This document shows, piece after piece, positions 45,800 to 54,919 of a DNA stretch of 64,000 nucleotides. The notes beneath the pieces were generated by a model. The model was not told the DNA's origin and ran no database searches. It saw nothing but the letters and a program-made list of their open reading frames with translations. The stretch lies in assembly GCA_019694455.1 (NCBI GenBank), contig JAIBBY010000001.1:248001-312000 (forward strand), written 5' to 3'. Origin of the DNA: Pirellulales bacterium (lineage in GTDB: Bacteria; Planctomycetota; Planctomycetia; Pirellulales; JAEUIK01). The position numbers and the translations under genes were made by a program. Position 1 is the stretch's first letter, and each line of letters begins with the position of its first letter.

Positions 45800-47260
45800 T
45801 CAAAAGCCGGGCACGCGCACAAAGACATTGCGAGTTTCGGTATAGAGCCGCATCGCTTCCATGCCAAGGTCGCGCCCGAAGCCACTGCGCTTGAATCCGC
45901 CAAACGGCGCTTCTTGATAGACGCTGCTGTTGGTGTTGACGCTCAGTACGCCGGTTTCGACGTTGCGGGCGACGCGCAGCGCGCGTTCGACGTCGCGAGT
46001 CCAAATCGATCCGGAGAGACCATACAAGGAGTCGTTGGCCAGTCGTACCGCCTCGGCTTCGCCCTTGAACGGGATGACGCACGCGACCGGGCCGAAAATC
46101 TCCTCCTGGCATACACGCGATTGATTGGGGAGCCGATCGATAATCGTGAGGTCGAGATACCAACCGGTCGAATGAGGCTGCTTGCCGCCAGTCAGCACGC
46201 GCCCGCCTTCGCTCTTCGCCAGGTCGATATAACTCTCCACATGTCGCCGCTGGCCTGCGGAAACCATCGGCCCGACTTGCGTCGAGTTTTGCAGTGGATC
46301 GCCAACAATAATCTTTTGAGTGGCGGCAACAAAGGCTTCTACAAAGCGGTCGTAGACTGTTTGCTCAACCAGCATGCGGCTGCGGGCGCAACAGTCCTGG
46401 CCCGTGTTAGCAAAAACCGAAAGCGGGGCCGCCTCGGCCGCGGCTTCGATGTCGGCGTCGGCAAAGATGAGGTTGGGGCTCTTGCCTCCCAATTCGAGCG
46501 AGACCCGCTTAATGTCGTCGGCGGCGAGCTTCATGATCCGCGTGCCGGTCGTCGTCTCGCCAGTAAAGGCGATCTTGCGCGTGAGGGGATGGCTGACCAG
46601 AAAATCGCCGATCTTGCCCCCCGGGCCGGCAAGCACCTGTAGCACGCCGCGTGGCAGACCGCTGTCGAGCGCGAGTTTGCCCAATTCCAGGGCTGAGAGC
46701 GGAGTCAGGCTGGCCGGCTTGAGCACCACCGAATTGCCGGTCGCCAAGGCGGGCGCCACCTTCCAGCAGGCCATCAAGAACGGAAAGTTCCAAGGAACGA
46801 TCGCGGCAACGACGCCCACCGGAATGCGCAGCGTGAAATCAAAACCTTCGTTACGAGTCGGTATCGTTTCGCCCGTGAAGGCGTTGATCACGCCGGCGTA
46901 GTATTCAAAACAACGTGCGCCGGCGTTGATTTCCCAACGGGCGTCCTCGATCGGTTTGCCGACATTGCGCGCCTCGATGGTCGCTAGGCGCTCGGCGTTT
47001 TCTCGAATCAGCGCCGCGATGCGCAGCAGAGTCTCGCTGCGCCTGGGCACCGTCTGCTTCTGCCACAGTTCTTCTCGAAAGGCGCGTTCAGCGGCCACCA
47101 GCGCCGCCTCCACCTCGGTCTTGCCAGCGGCGGGCACTTCGCACAGCGGCTTCTCGGTAGCAGGCTCGGTCAACTTGATCGTGCCGCCGGTGGCCGACTC
47201 GCGCAGCGCGCCATCAATGACCAGAGCGCTGGGGAACTGCAATGAATTAGTCTCGGTCAT
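45800..47260 (-). CDS. NAD(P)-dependent aldehyde dehydrogenase (PuuC-like)
   Basis: The 486-residue enzyme has the ALDH catalytic set: VPWNFPFLMACWKVAPALATGNSVV for the cofactor fold, Glu256 in LELGGKSP and the nucleophile Cys290 in NTGQDCCARSR. EEIFGPV and SVYQEAPFGGFKRSGFGRD are the usual late motifs. It would oxidise an aldehyde, probably the gamma-glutamylated aldehyde produced from the alcohol dehydrogenase step. ATG 47260 lies 7 bases from the stop of the upstream alcohol dehydrogenase, and the GS-like gene starts 35 bases after its stop, so the three genes are one transcription unit. Confidence 0.95.
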   Translation of the reverse strand: MTETNSLQFPSALVIDGALRESATGGTIKLTEPATEKPLCEVPAAGKTEVEAALVAAERAFREELWQKQTVPRRSETLLRIAALIRENAERLATIEARNVGKPIEDARWEINAGARCFEYYAGVINAFTGETIPTRNEGFDFTLRIPVGVVAAIVPWNFPFLMACWKVAPALATGNSVVLKPASLTPLSALELGKLALDSGLPRGVLQVLAGPGGKIGDFLVSHPLTRKIAFTGETTTGTRIMKLAADDIKRVSLELGGKSPNLIFADADIEAAAEAAPLSVFANTGQDCCARSRMLVEQTVYDRFVEAFVAATQKIIVGDPLQNSTQVGPMVSAGQRRHVESYIDLAKSEGGRVLTGGKQPHSTGWYLDLTIIDRLPNQSRVCQEEIFGPVACVIPFKGEAEAVRLANDSLYGLSGSIWTRDVERALRVARNVETGVLSVNTNSSVYQEAPFGGFKRSGFGRDLGMEAMRLYTETRNVFVRVPGF

Positions 47261-47267
47261 GGTTCGT

Positions 47268-48422
47268 TCACCAGGCGGCTTGATAGAGGCGCAGCATGTC
47301 GGTCACGGTGCAAGACCGTGGGTTAGTCAAATGGCAGCCGTCTTCCATCGCTTTCTTCGCCAAATAGGGAAGCCGTTCCTCCGTCACCTTCACCTCGCGA
47401 AGCCGTGGCGGAATCTTTAGTTCGGCATTCAATTCGGCAAGGAATTGCGCCACCTGTTCCGCGGGGTCCTTGCCAGAGGCCAGCCCTAGCGCTTCGGCAA
47501 CGCGGCCATATTGCTTGCTATCAACTTCGCCGTTGAATCGCACCACATGCGGCAGCACGATGGCATTGGCCAACCCGTGATGGACGCCGAACTCCGTGGA
47601 CAAGGGATGCGCCAGCGAATGCGCGGCGCCAAGGTCTTTTTGGAACGACACGGCGCCCATCGCCGCCGCGATGAGCATGTTGCCGCGCGCCTCCAGGTCT
47701 TTGCCGTCGCGGGTGGCGCGCGGCAGAAAGAGGCGCACCAGTCGCACCGCTTCCAGCGCGATGGCATCGCACATCGGGTGAAACACGGGGCAGACGAACG
47801 ACTCGATGGCGTGGGTCATCGCGTCCATGCCGGTGGCGGCGGTCAGATGCGGTGGCAAGCCCACCGTGAGCTCGGGATCGAGAATCGCCAGATTCGGCAT
47901 CAGCGGTGGGCCGCCGAACACAGCTTTGCGGTTCCAGCGCTCAATGGTGATGACGGTGCTGCGCCCCACTTCGCTGCCAGTGCCGGCGGTGGTGGGAATG
48001 GCGCACATCGGCGTCAACCACGCGGGCAGATCGGCCATCGGAGCGTCGGCCAGTTCGCGATCGGGAAAGGCGGCCTTGATCCGCACCGCCTTGCCGCCAT
48101 CCAGGGCACTGCCACCCCCCACGGCCACAATGGCGTCGCACTCGGCTTCGCTGTAGACCGCCCAGGCGCCATTGACATCGGCCTCGACCGGATTGGGATG
48201 CACCTCGCTAAAGGCGCACCACGAACCAGGCCAGACACGATCCATCTCGGCCGCAATCAGCCGATACGCTTCGGTCTTGGTCAGGCCGTTGTCGGTCACC
48301 AAAAGCGGGCGCTTGGATTGGTGCGACTGCGCGAACTCCTCGAGCGCGCGACGCGCGCCGGCGCCATAGCGGATGAGCGTGGGAAAACTGAAGGTCGTCA
48401 ATGCAAGCGGCGAGGCGCCCAT
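47268..48422 (-). CDS. Iron-containing alcohol dehydrogenase (group III)
   Basis: ATG 48422 gives 384 residues; the frame is open to a TTG at 48446. It has the family's nucleotide-binding AVGGGSALDGGKAV, the AIPTTAGTGSEVG segment and the metal ligands in DAMTHAIESF and HSLAHPLSTEFGVHHGLANAIVLPHV. It interconverts an alcohol and an aldehyde with NAD(P). It is the first gene of an operon continuing with the aldehyde dehydrogenase and the GS-like ligase. The alcohol substrate is unknown; an amino alcohol or its gamma-glutamyl derivative would fit the context. Confidence 0.93.
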   Translation of the reverse strand: MGASPLALTTFSFPTLIRYGAGARRALEEFAQSHQSKRPLLVTDNGLTKTEAYRLIAAEMDRVWPGSWCAFSEVHPNPVEADVNGAWAVYSEAECDAIVAVGGGSALDGGKAVRIKAAFPDRELADAPMADLPAWLTPMCAIPTTAGTGSEVGRSTVITIERWNRKAVFGGPPLMPNLAILDPELTVGLPPHLTAATGMDAMTHAIESFVCPVFHPMCDAIALEAVRLVRLFLPRATRDGKDLEARGNMLIAAAMGAVSFQKDLGAAHSLAHPLSTEFGVHHGLANAIVLPHVVRFNGEVDSKQYGRVAEALGLASGKDPAEQVAQFLAELNAELKIPPRLREVKVTEERLPYLAKKAMEDGCHLTNPRSCTVTDMLRLYQAAW

Positions 48423-48763
48423 ACGCGGCCCGAGTGTGATTGGCAAAGATCCCGGATGCTTAAGTCCGGCGAGTCTACGACGCCGCGCCGCCTGGGGTCA
48501 AGGAGCGAGAGGTTACCGCCCGGAAAGAACCACCTCGCCGGCCGCGCTTGCCAGAAGTCCCCAGCGCTGCCGGCCCAAGGACGCTGGATCAGGGGCCGTG
48601 GAAATTGAGCTTGCCTTGGGCGTCAATTGGCCCTTGCCCCCATGAGGCATCAAAAGTTGGCAAGCAAAAAAACAAAGCCGGCGGCGCGCTCGCGCGCGAC
48701 GCCGGCTTTTCCATCACCCGAGTTCAACGGGCCAGCGGCAAGTTTCCGCGCCCTGTCAGACGC
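48423..48763. other. Intergenic region between the alcohol dehydrogenase and hsp20
   Basis: About 340 bases. It holds the leader of the alcohol dehydrogenase operon, read leftwards, and the hsp20 terminator at 48661-48710. No further gene is supported; open frames here are short and lack a ribosome site. Confidence 0.5.
48661..48710 (-). terminator. Rho-independent terminator of hsp20
   Basis: A 10-base perfect stem, AAAGCCGGCG (48674-48683) with CGCCGGCTTT (48700-48709), encloses a 16-base loop and is followed on the minus strand by a U-rich tract (complement of 48661-48673). It lies 55 bases after the hsp20 stop. Confidence 0.9.
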
Positions 48764-49219
48764 TTACGATTCGTTCGTCTTGACGTGAATCTGCTTGGGA
48801 CGCGCGCTTTGCGCCTTCGGCAGCTTGAGCGTCAACACGCCATGCTTATATTCCGCCGCAACTTTCTCCTCGTCGACCGCGGTGGCCAACGGAATCACGC
48901 GACGGAACTGCCCGTAGTACCGCTCCATGCGGTGCCAGGTCTTGCCTTGTTGCTCTTCCTCAAACTTCTTTTCTCCGGTGACCCACAACTCGCCCTCCTT
49001 GAGCTCGATATGAAAGTCCTCGGCCTTCATGCCCGGCAGCTCCACCGTGACTTCGTAGTGGTCTTCCGCCTCGCAAAAGTTGGTGCGGGGCGCAAATACC
49101 TGCGGCGCAGGCGCATCGGAGCCGCCCTTGAAGAACTGATCGAACAAGGTGTCCACTTCGTGGCGCAAGTCGACCAGTGGACGAGAGAACTCGGTCCAGG
49201 GAACCAATCCACGTACCAT
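48764..49219 (-). CDS. Small heat-shock protein, Hsp20/alpha-crystallin family
   Basis: The 151-residue protein starts at ATG 49219 behind AAAGGAGAG. The alpha-crystallin domain spans about residues 48-140 (HYEVTVELPGMKAEDFHIEL, LWVTGEKKFEEEQQG, YGQFRRVIPL, YKHGVLTLKLPKA). It is a cytoplasmic ATP-independent holdase. The VFAPRTNFCEAEDHY start of the domain and the C-terminal KQIHVKTNES are typical of Hsp17-type planctomycete members. Its transcript ends at the terminator downstream; its 5' region holds no recognised CIRCE element. Confidence 0.95.
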   Translation of the reverse strand: MVRGLVPWTEFSRPLVDLRHEVDTLFDQFFKGGSDAPAPQVFAPRTNFCEAEDHYEVTVELPGMKAEDFHIELKEGELWVTGEKKFEEEQQGKTWHRMERYYGQFRRVIPLATAVDEEKVAAEYKHGVLTLKLPKAQSARPKQIHVKTNES

Positions 49220-49592
49220 GATGCAACTCTCCTTTCCGTTTCGGTTCTATACGTGCGAGGGACACAAATGGTTCGCGCGTCGCGCTCGATTCTTACTGAT
49301 TCTTCAGCGTCATTTGATCGTCTCGCCGCTACCAACCACGAACGCATTTCAGGCGCCAAACCATTGTCGCCTCGCGGCCATCACGCCAACCGCAAGCGCA
49401 ACTGGCGATCGCGATTCGGCTTTGGACAATGACGGAGTAATGCGAGTCCAGGACCGCCGCGCAACGGGCGGCTACCTTTTGGCGCCAGAACGGCAGCGTC
49501 GCCCTGTCATTGCGGCGCCAGCGCAAAAAAAAGAGGCCGCGCCGGTAACTTGAGCACGACCTCTTTTGCTAGCAGCGCTGCTGATTTCGCCC
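49220..49592. other. Intergenic region upstream of hsp20
   Basis: About 370 bases. It holds the hsp20 leader and, at 49525-49567, the terminator of the DUF1080 gene. No extra gene is supported. A TATAGA lies at 49246-49251 on the minus strand, about 25 bases upstream of the hsp20 start, without a good -35. Confidence 0.4.
49525..49567 (-). terminator. Rho-independent terminator of the DUF1080 gene
   Basis: On the minus strand AAAAGAGGTCGTGC (complement of 49554-49567) pairs, with two G-U wobbles, with GCGCGGCCTCTTTT (complement of 49529-49542), leaving an 11-base loop, and is followed by a T-run (49525-49532). It starts 26 bases after the DUF1080 stop. Confidence 0.85.
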
Positions 49593-50270
49593 TCATTTAA
49601 GCGTGGTCAGCTTGTCCTCGGGAAAGGTTGTAAGAATCAGGTTTTTGAAGTGGATTTCCTGCGGCACGGTGTTTGAGTGCAGTTGCAGACCGATCGGACC
49701 TTCCTTGACGCGATCTGGTTCCGGGTCGCGCCAGTCGACCACCTGCGTGCCATTCACCACCACGCGCACGCGGTTGCCTTGAGCGAGGATTTCCAGGTCG
49801 TTCCAATCGTGCTGCTTGCCAACCGCCATGGCCGGCTTGCCATCGACCGGCAGGCCGTTGCGGCCAAACAGGTCGTACATGCCCCAGCCCGAGGGGAACA
49901 TCACCAGATGGCCGGCGTAAGTGTATTTATCACCGTGCTCAGGGGCGTTGCGGCCCCACATGGCAATGCCGGAGTGCATCTCGGATTCAACCAGCTTGAC
50001 GGTGGCTGACAGCCGAAAATCGCTGAACTTGCGATCGGTCAACAGGTAAGTGCTCACTTTGATCGGGTCGGTGTTCTTGGCGACGATCACTCCGTCCTGC
50101 ACCGACCAAAGATGAGGATGCCCGGTCCAGCCAGTCAAATCCTTGCCATTGAACAGTTCTATAGTTTCCGACTTTCCCTCGCGCGGCGGAACCACGGGGG
50201 CTTCGTCGGCCGCGCGCAGCGGCGCAAATGACAGCAGCAGGATCAGCGAGAATAAAACAGCGACGCGCAT
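49593..50270 (-). CDS. Secreted DUF1080 (3-keto-disaccharide hydrolase-like) protein
   Basis: ATG 50270 has AAAGGAC upstream and begins a signal peptide (MRVAVLFSLILLLSFAPLRA), giving 225 residues; the frame extends to 50342. The DUF1080 fold, a concanavalin-like jelly roll, is marked by ELFNGKDLTGWTG, FRLSATVKLVESEMHSGIAMWG, HDWNDLEILAQGNRVRVVVNG and EGPIGLQLHSNTVPQEIHFKNL. Family members act on or bind polysaccharides, some hydrolysing 3-keto-glycosides; the substrate here is unknown. A strong terminator follows. Confidence 0.88.
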   Translation of the reverse strand: MRVAVLFSLILLLSFAPLRAADEAPVVPPREGKSETIELFNGKDLTGWTGHPHLWSVQDGVIVAKNTDPIKVSTYLLTDRKFSDFRLSATVKLVESEMHSGIAMWGRNAPEHGDKYTYAGHLVMFPSGWGMYDLFGRNGLPVDGKPAMAVGKQHDWNDLEILAQGNRVRVVVNGTQVVDWRDPEPDRVKEGPIGLQLHSNTVPQEIHFKNLILTTFPEDKLTTLK

Positions 50271-50378
50271 GGTCGTCCTTTCGCAGCGGCGATTGATTTC
50301 ATAAAAACGCGATGGGCATCGTAAATCGACGACCGGCAGCAAGCAACAAATGGCGCCGGAATCGTGCGCGATACCCAG

Positions 50379-50636
50379 CTATTCCGATCCGCGCCACACC
50401 CTAGCGTCCAAATAGTGATAGAGCTTGCCGCAGCAGATCGGTCCGGCGGCCAGTCCCGCGACGATGCCGATTGCGAAAAGAGGATAAACGAGCACTGCGA
50501 AGCCCAACTTGGCCGCAGCGACTCCCAGCGCGGCTCCAATGCTCATGCCGATAATTGGACAGCCAATCATGAAAATCGGGGCCAGCAGCACTGCTAAAGC
50601 ACACCTTAACGGCACTTTGAAACGCGCCCTTCGCAT
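50379..50636 (-). CDS. Small membrane protein of unknown function (85 aa)
   Basis: ATG 50636 starts a basic MRRARFKVPLR followed by two to three hydrophobic stretches (about 13-42 and 46-66) rich in Gly/Ala and Ile. I do not recognise it. No ribosome site is clear. The hydrophobic composition and lack of antisense coding are the only support. Confidence 0.45.
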   Translation of the reverse strand: MRRARFKVPLRCALAVLLAPIFMIGCPIIGMSIGAALGVAAAKLGFAVLVYPLFAIGIVAGLAAGPICCGKLYHYLDARVWRGSE

Positions 50637-50763
50637 GCAGGAATTGTATCGTGCTTGCTACGGGTTTCTGCCACGCACCGCGATTTGCTACGTGAATCAT
50701 TGCTCCGCTGATCGCTGGGCCATAAATTGCAAGGGCAGGGGGCGCCGCGCTAAGGAACATGCC

Positions 50764-51324
50764 ATGCGATGGATACTCATCGCCGCATTCACCGTCGCGA
50801 TCGAGGGCGCCGTTGCTCTTGGGCAGCAACCCACTACGGTGCAGCTACCCACCTTCTCGTCTTTCTCGGTCGACACCAGCGTCTCTGTGCCCGATAGCGG
50901 CGCCGGCTTCACTGAAGCCGCCCGTCAAGCCCGCAACCGATATCACACGGGACTAAAACCCGCCGGCGCGAAACTCGGTGGCATGCAGCGCGGTAGGGAA
51001 GGGCAGGGGGGCGCAGGGCCGATGAGCACAGTGCTAAGCGCCGGTAGCGCCAGCGTCCATGTGACGATTCACGAGCCACCGCGCGATTGGCCGTCGGCAG
51101 CGCGGCGCGGCGCCACTGTCGATCTGGTCGCGGAGTTCGCACGAGCCAAGGAGAGTTCGGCTGGCCGCCCGGCCATGAGCGTGCCGCGAGCGCGGCAACT
51201 CCACCTCGCGGACGAGCTGACGGCGCGCGGCGACCGGGCTAAAGCTACCGGCAATCAGGCGGCGGCGAAGGTGTACTTCGAAAGCGCCGTACGCCAAGGT
51301 TACAAGCGCGCGGCAACGCCCTGA
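50764..51324 (+). CDS. Secreted protein of unknown function with TPR-like tail (186 aa)
   Basis: ATG 50764 lies behind AAGGA and starts a signal peptide (MRWILIAAFTVAIEGAVALG); the frame is open further upstream without support. The middle is Ser/Thr/Gly-rich and low complexity, and residues about 145-180 resemble one TPR helix pair (ADELTARGDRAKATGNQAAAKVYFESAVRQGYK in order). No catalytic motif is visible. The bases coding for EGQGG contain the G-rich motif. It ends 9 bases before the radical SAM gene stop on the other strand. Confidence 0.65.
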   Translation: MRWILIAAFTVAIEGAVALGQQPTTVQLPTFSSFSVDTSVSVPDSGAGFTEAARQARNRYHTGLKPAGAKLGGMQRGREGQGGAGPMSTVLSAGSASVHVTIHEPPRDWPSAARRGATVDLVAEFARAKESSAGRPAMSVPRARQLHLADELTARGDRAKATGNQAAAKVYFESAVRQGYKRAATP

Positions 51325-51333
51325 TGACGCGGC

Positions 51334-53169
51334 TCAAGTGGCGCTGGCCATCGCCGCCAGTTGTACTGTGGCCCGGCCGTGCTCCTTCTCCAGGTATTGC
51401 CGACCTTTTTTCACATTCAGATGGTCCCACGGCAATCGGCCATCCACGGCGTAGGGGCGATGCAGCGCCGCTTCGACGTCGACGCCGTCGTCGCGCAGCG
51501 CTTCCCACCACAGATCGGGCTTGGCATGTTCCGTCCAACCATCGAGACGCGCGCCACGCCGCCAGGCTAGTTCGATCGCTTCTCCCACGCGGCGGTCGCC
51601 ACGGCTGACGACCCCTTCGAGCAGGCTGGTCTCGACGCCGTGACATTTGACGCTCACCGAGCGCATTCTGACCCGGCTCCTGAGATACCGGTGCGCCCAC
51701 TGAAAATATTCGCGACGCTGCATCTCGTTCCACTGGTAAGGCGTGTGCGCCTTGGGGACAAAGTTCGAAACGCTGGCGGTTACTTGCGCCGGCCGGCCCA
51801 TCACCTCGCGGCCGATTTGCGAGATGGTCTCCGCCATGTCGATGATGCCATCGAGATCGACCGGTCGCTCACCCGGCAGCCCACACAGGAAATAGAGCTT
51901 CACGCGATGGAAGCCATGCTTGAAGGCCTCACGGCAACCGTCGTACAGATCCTGGTTGCTGATCTTTTTGCGGATCTGCTCGCGCATGTCGTCGCGCGCC
52001 ACCTCCGGAGCTAAGGTCAGGCCGCCGCGTCGATCGGTGGAGAGCATCGTCGCCACGTTCTTAAGCTGCTCGTTCACTCGCAAACTGGGGACCGAGACGT
52101 TCACTCCCAGCGGCGTGAAGACCTCGCTCATGCGGCGCATAAGCTCTTCGAAGTGCGGATAATCGCTAGTTGAAAGCGACAACAGCGAAATCTCGTTGTA
52201 GCCCGTCGCGTGATAGCTTTCGAGCGCGGCCTGCACGATCGTCTCCACCGTGCGAAAGCGCAGTGGTCGCTTGATGACCGTGCTCTGGCAGAAGCGGCAT
52301 TGCCAAGGGCAACCGCGCATGATCTCGATGGCGATGCGGTCGTGGACGCACTCGATATACGGCACGATCGGCCGCGTGGGGAGCGGCATCGCCTCCAGGT
52401 CGCCAATCACCGCCGGTTCGATGCTGTCGGGCACGTCCGAGCGAGTGCGATTGAGCGCGGCCAGCCGACCATCGTCAAAATACTCCGGCTCATAGAAGCG
52501 CGGCACATAGGCGAACGGAATCCGCACGGCCAGTTCGGCCAGCAATTCCTCACGCTGCCGTCGGCCAGCTTCACCGCTGGCGATCGCCCCTGCGGCGCGC
52601 AGCGACTCGACGCGCGCCAACCACTCGTCGCAGATGATTGGCAAACTCGGCTCGCCGTCGCCCGTGACGAACAGATCGATAAATGGCGTCAGGGGCTCGG
52701 GATTCTGGGCACACGGGCCGCCGGCAATCACCAGCGGATGTTCGAGCGTCCTCTCGGCGGCGCGCAGCGGCAGACCGGCCAGATCGAGCATGGTCAGGAT
52801 GTTTGTGTAGCCCATCTCGTACTGGAGGCTAAAGCCGATCACATCGAACTCGGCCAGCGGCGTGAAGGTTTCCAGCGAGTACAGCGGCACGGCGTGCTGC
52901 CGCAGTTGAGCTTCCATGTCGGGGAGCGGCGTAAACGACCGTTCGCAGGCCCAATCGGCGCGGCTGTTCATCTGGGTATAGAGCACCTGCAAGCCATGAT
53001 GGCTCATGCCAATGATGTAGGCGTCTGGAAACGCCAGACATAGCTTGCCGCGGAGTCGACCATGATCCTTGACGACCATGTTTAATTCGCCGCCCAAGTA
53101 TTGGGCTGGCGTCTGCACATGGCAGAGGATTCGCGAGGCGACAAAATCTTTGAGCTTTTCGTTCAACAT
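51334..53169 (-). CDS. TIGR03960-family B12-binding-type radical SAM protein
   Basis: The product is 611 residues from ATG 53169 (MLNEKLKDFVASRIL, the usual TIGR03960 start); earlier in-frame Met codons exist up to 53289. The N-terminal half is a cobalamin-binding-like Rossmann region (FDVIGFSLQYEMGYTNILTMLD), and the radical SAM iron-sulphur site is MRGCPWQCRFCQS near residues 286-297. It continues with the usual SLSTSDYPHFEEL, FHRVKLYFLCGLPGE and TPYQWNEMQ segments. The family role is unknown. In many bacteria it adjoins TIGR03936 and RNase G genes; neither is present here. Confidence 0.9.
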   Translation of the reverse strand: MLNEKLKDFVASRILCHVQTPAQYLGGELNMVVKDHGRLRGKLCLAFPDAYIIGMSHHGLQVLYTQMNSRADWACERSFTPLPDMEAQLRQHAVPLYSLETFTPLAEFDVIGFSLQYEMGYTNILTMLDLAGLPLRAAERTLEHPLVIAGGPCAQNPEPLTPFIDLFVTGDGEPSLPIICDEWLARVESLRAAGAIASGEAGRRQREELLAELAVRIPFAYVPRFYEPEYFDDGRLAALNRTRSDVPDSIEPAVIGDLEAMPLPTRPIVPYIECVHDRIAIEIMRGCPWQCRFCQSTVIKRPLRFRTVETIVQAALESYHATGYNEISLLSLSTSDYPHFEELMRRMSEVFTPLGVNVSVPSLRVNEQLKNVATMLSTDRRGGLTLAPEVARDDMREQIRKKISNQDLYDGCREAFKHGFHRVKLYFLCGLPGERPVDLDGIIDMAETISQIGREVMGRPAQVTASVSNFVPKAHTPYQWNEMQRREYFQWAHRYLRSRVRMRSVSVKCHGVETSLLEGVVSRGDRRVGEAIELAWRRGARLDGWTEHAKPDLWWEALRDDGVDVEAALHRPYAVDGRLPWDHLNVKKGRQYLEKEHGRATVQLAAMASAT

Positions 53170-53366
53170 GCGCGCACAAAGGCCCTGGGCGATTCCCGTT
53201 TCGACTACGACCCGGGCATTATCGCAAAATGTGGCCATTTGGGCGAGAGAAGCCGAGCGAACTCCAGACTCGCGCTTGTTGTTTGGCAAATCTGGGTGGA
53301 GCGTGGATTAAAATTGCATTATGGTTCGCGCTTGCACGTCGCGCGCCGCTTGAAGCCGGAGGAGAC

Positions 53367-54626
53367 ATGAAGACCGCGCCATTGCTTAGTCGCCTGCTTC
53401 CCCTCATTCTCATTCTCGTTTTGGGATCGCCAGTAGCAGCTAGCGCGGCGCCCAGGCATCCCTTTGCCACGTCACGCAACCGCATGGTGGACGAAGACGT
53501 AGTGGCGGCTGGTGTGAAAAACGAGCGCGTCATCCAGGCGATGCGCGACACGCCCCGGCACGAGTTCATCCCCCCCGACCAACGCGCGCTGGCCTATTAC
53601 GACATGGCGCTGCCGATCGGTGAAGGGCAAACCATTTCGCCGCCATTCATTGTGGCCTACATGACCGAATCGCTCGATCCGCAACCGACCGACAAAGTGC
53701 TGGAAATTGGCACCGGCAGCGGCTACCAGGCGGCGGTGCTTAGCCCTGTTGTGCGCGATGTTTACACGATCGAAATTGTTCGGCCGCTTGGCGAACGCGC
53801 CGCCAAGACGATTAAACACCTGAATTATGAAAACATTCACACACGCATTGGCGATGGCTACAAGGGTTGGCCGGAAGCCGCGCCGTTCGACAAGATCATC
53901 GTCACCTGCTCGCCCGAGAACATCCCCCAGCCCTTGATCGACCAGCTTCGAGAAGGGGGCCAATTGGTGATTCCGCTTGGCGAGCGCTATCAGCAGCGAC
54001 TCTTCCGCTATCGCAAGCAAGATGGAAAGCTGGTGCAGGAGGCGCTATTGCCGGTGTTGTTCGTCCCGATGACCGGCGCCGCCGAAGAGCGACGTCAGGT
54101 TCTGCCCGATCTGACCAAGCCCGAGATTCTGAACGCCGGCTTTGAAGAGTTTTCAGAAAATCCGCCCAAGGCGAGCGCTTGGCACTACCAGCGGCAGTGT
54201 CGCTTGGTGGTCGATGAAGAAGCGCCGGAAGGGCGCAACTACATGCTGCTCGCCAGCCCGCGACTAGGGCATGGCTGCGCCGCGTTGCAAGGCATGCATC
54301 TCGATGGCCGCTACATTCGCGAAGTGGAGTTCAGCGCGCAGGTGAAGACTGCGGCGATTCAAGCGGGCCCCGTTGCGTCGCAATCGGCCGACGCGGCCAT
54401 CATGCTCTATGATCACCGGCGCGACTTGATTGGCGAGATCGCGCTTGGACCTTGGTATAGCGACATGCCTTGGAAAAAAATCTCGCGGCGATTTGTCATT
54501 CCCAGCGAAGCGCGCGAGGGCATTGTGCGCATCGGGCTATTCGGTGGGGCAGGGGAGTTGTCGATCGACGATCTCCAGCTCACGGTCTTGCAGCACACGT
54601 CGGCTGCCCCCCCAAAGAAGCCATAA
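53367..54626 (+). CDS. Exported protein-L-isoaspartate O-methyltransferase-like protein with C-terminal jelly-roll-like domain
   Basis: ATG 53367 sits behind GGAGGAGAC and gives 419 residues, about twice the length of Pcm. Residues 1-28 form a signal peptide (LILILVLGSPVAASAA). Residues about 35-235 are a PIMT domain: RMVDEDVVAAGVKNERVIQAM, TPRHEFIP, GEGQTISPPFIVAYM, the SAM loop VLEIGTGSGYQAAVL at about 112, and FDKIIVTCSPENIP. The tail (about 255-410) starts LNAGFEEFSENPPKASAWHY and ends LSIDDLQLTVL, resembling CBM4/9-type jelly rolls. PIMT repairs isoaspartate in aged proteins using SAM. A secreted form needs an explanation for SAM supply outside the cytoplasm, so the signal may instead be a membrane anchor. 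Confidence 0.9.
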   Translation: MKTAPLLSRLLPLILILVLGSPVAASAAPRHPFATSRNRMVDEDVVAAGVKNERVIQAMRDTPRHEFIPPDQRALAYYDMALPIGEGQTISPPFIVAYMTESLDPQPTDKVLEIGTGSGYQAAVLSPVVRDVYTIEIVRPLGERAAKTIKHLNYENIHTRIGDGYKGWPEAAPFDKIIVTCSPENIPQPLIDQLREGGQLVIPLGERYQQRLFRYRKQDGKLVQEALLPVLFVPMTGAAEERRQVLPDLTKPEILNAGFEEFSENPPKASAWHYQRQCRLVVDEEAPEGRNYMLLASPRLGHGCAALQGMHLDGRYIREVEFSAQVKTAAIQAGPVASQSADAAIMLYDHRRDLIGEIALGPWYSDMPWKKISRRFVIPSEAREGIVRIGLFGGAGELSIDDLQLTVLQHTSAAPPKKP

Positions 54627-54919
54627 GCGCTAGCACGATCAAAGACCGCAATCGCTGACGCCAGTTCCGGCATTGCGCCGCGAATCGCCAGATTGCACTT
54701 CTTGTGCGCTTCTTCATGTCATAAGGCGGTAAATTCGTCCTGCCACTCTCGCACGGCTTGCGCCCGCCCCCGAGCGTCGAAGTGCGGCGTCGCCAAACCA
54801 CTACCGGCCGTGCCCTACCACCGTTAGATTCGCGCCTAATGGTATGAAATATTCACCTTATTCCGCCCCGAATGTATATTTTTTGCATCCTTCGCACCCC
54901 GAAAAGTCACCGCAGTTTC

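Noticed and set aside
52210-53043. 277-codon open frame antisense to the radical SAM gene
   Set aside because: A shadow with compositionally odd sequence; the radical SAM cysteines are on the other strand.
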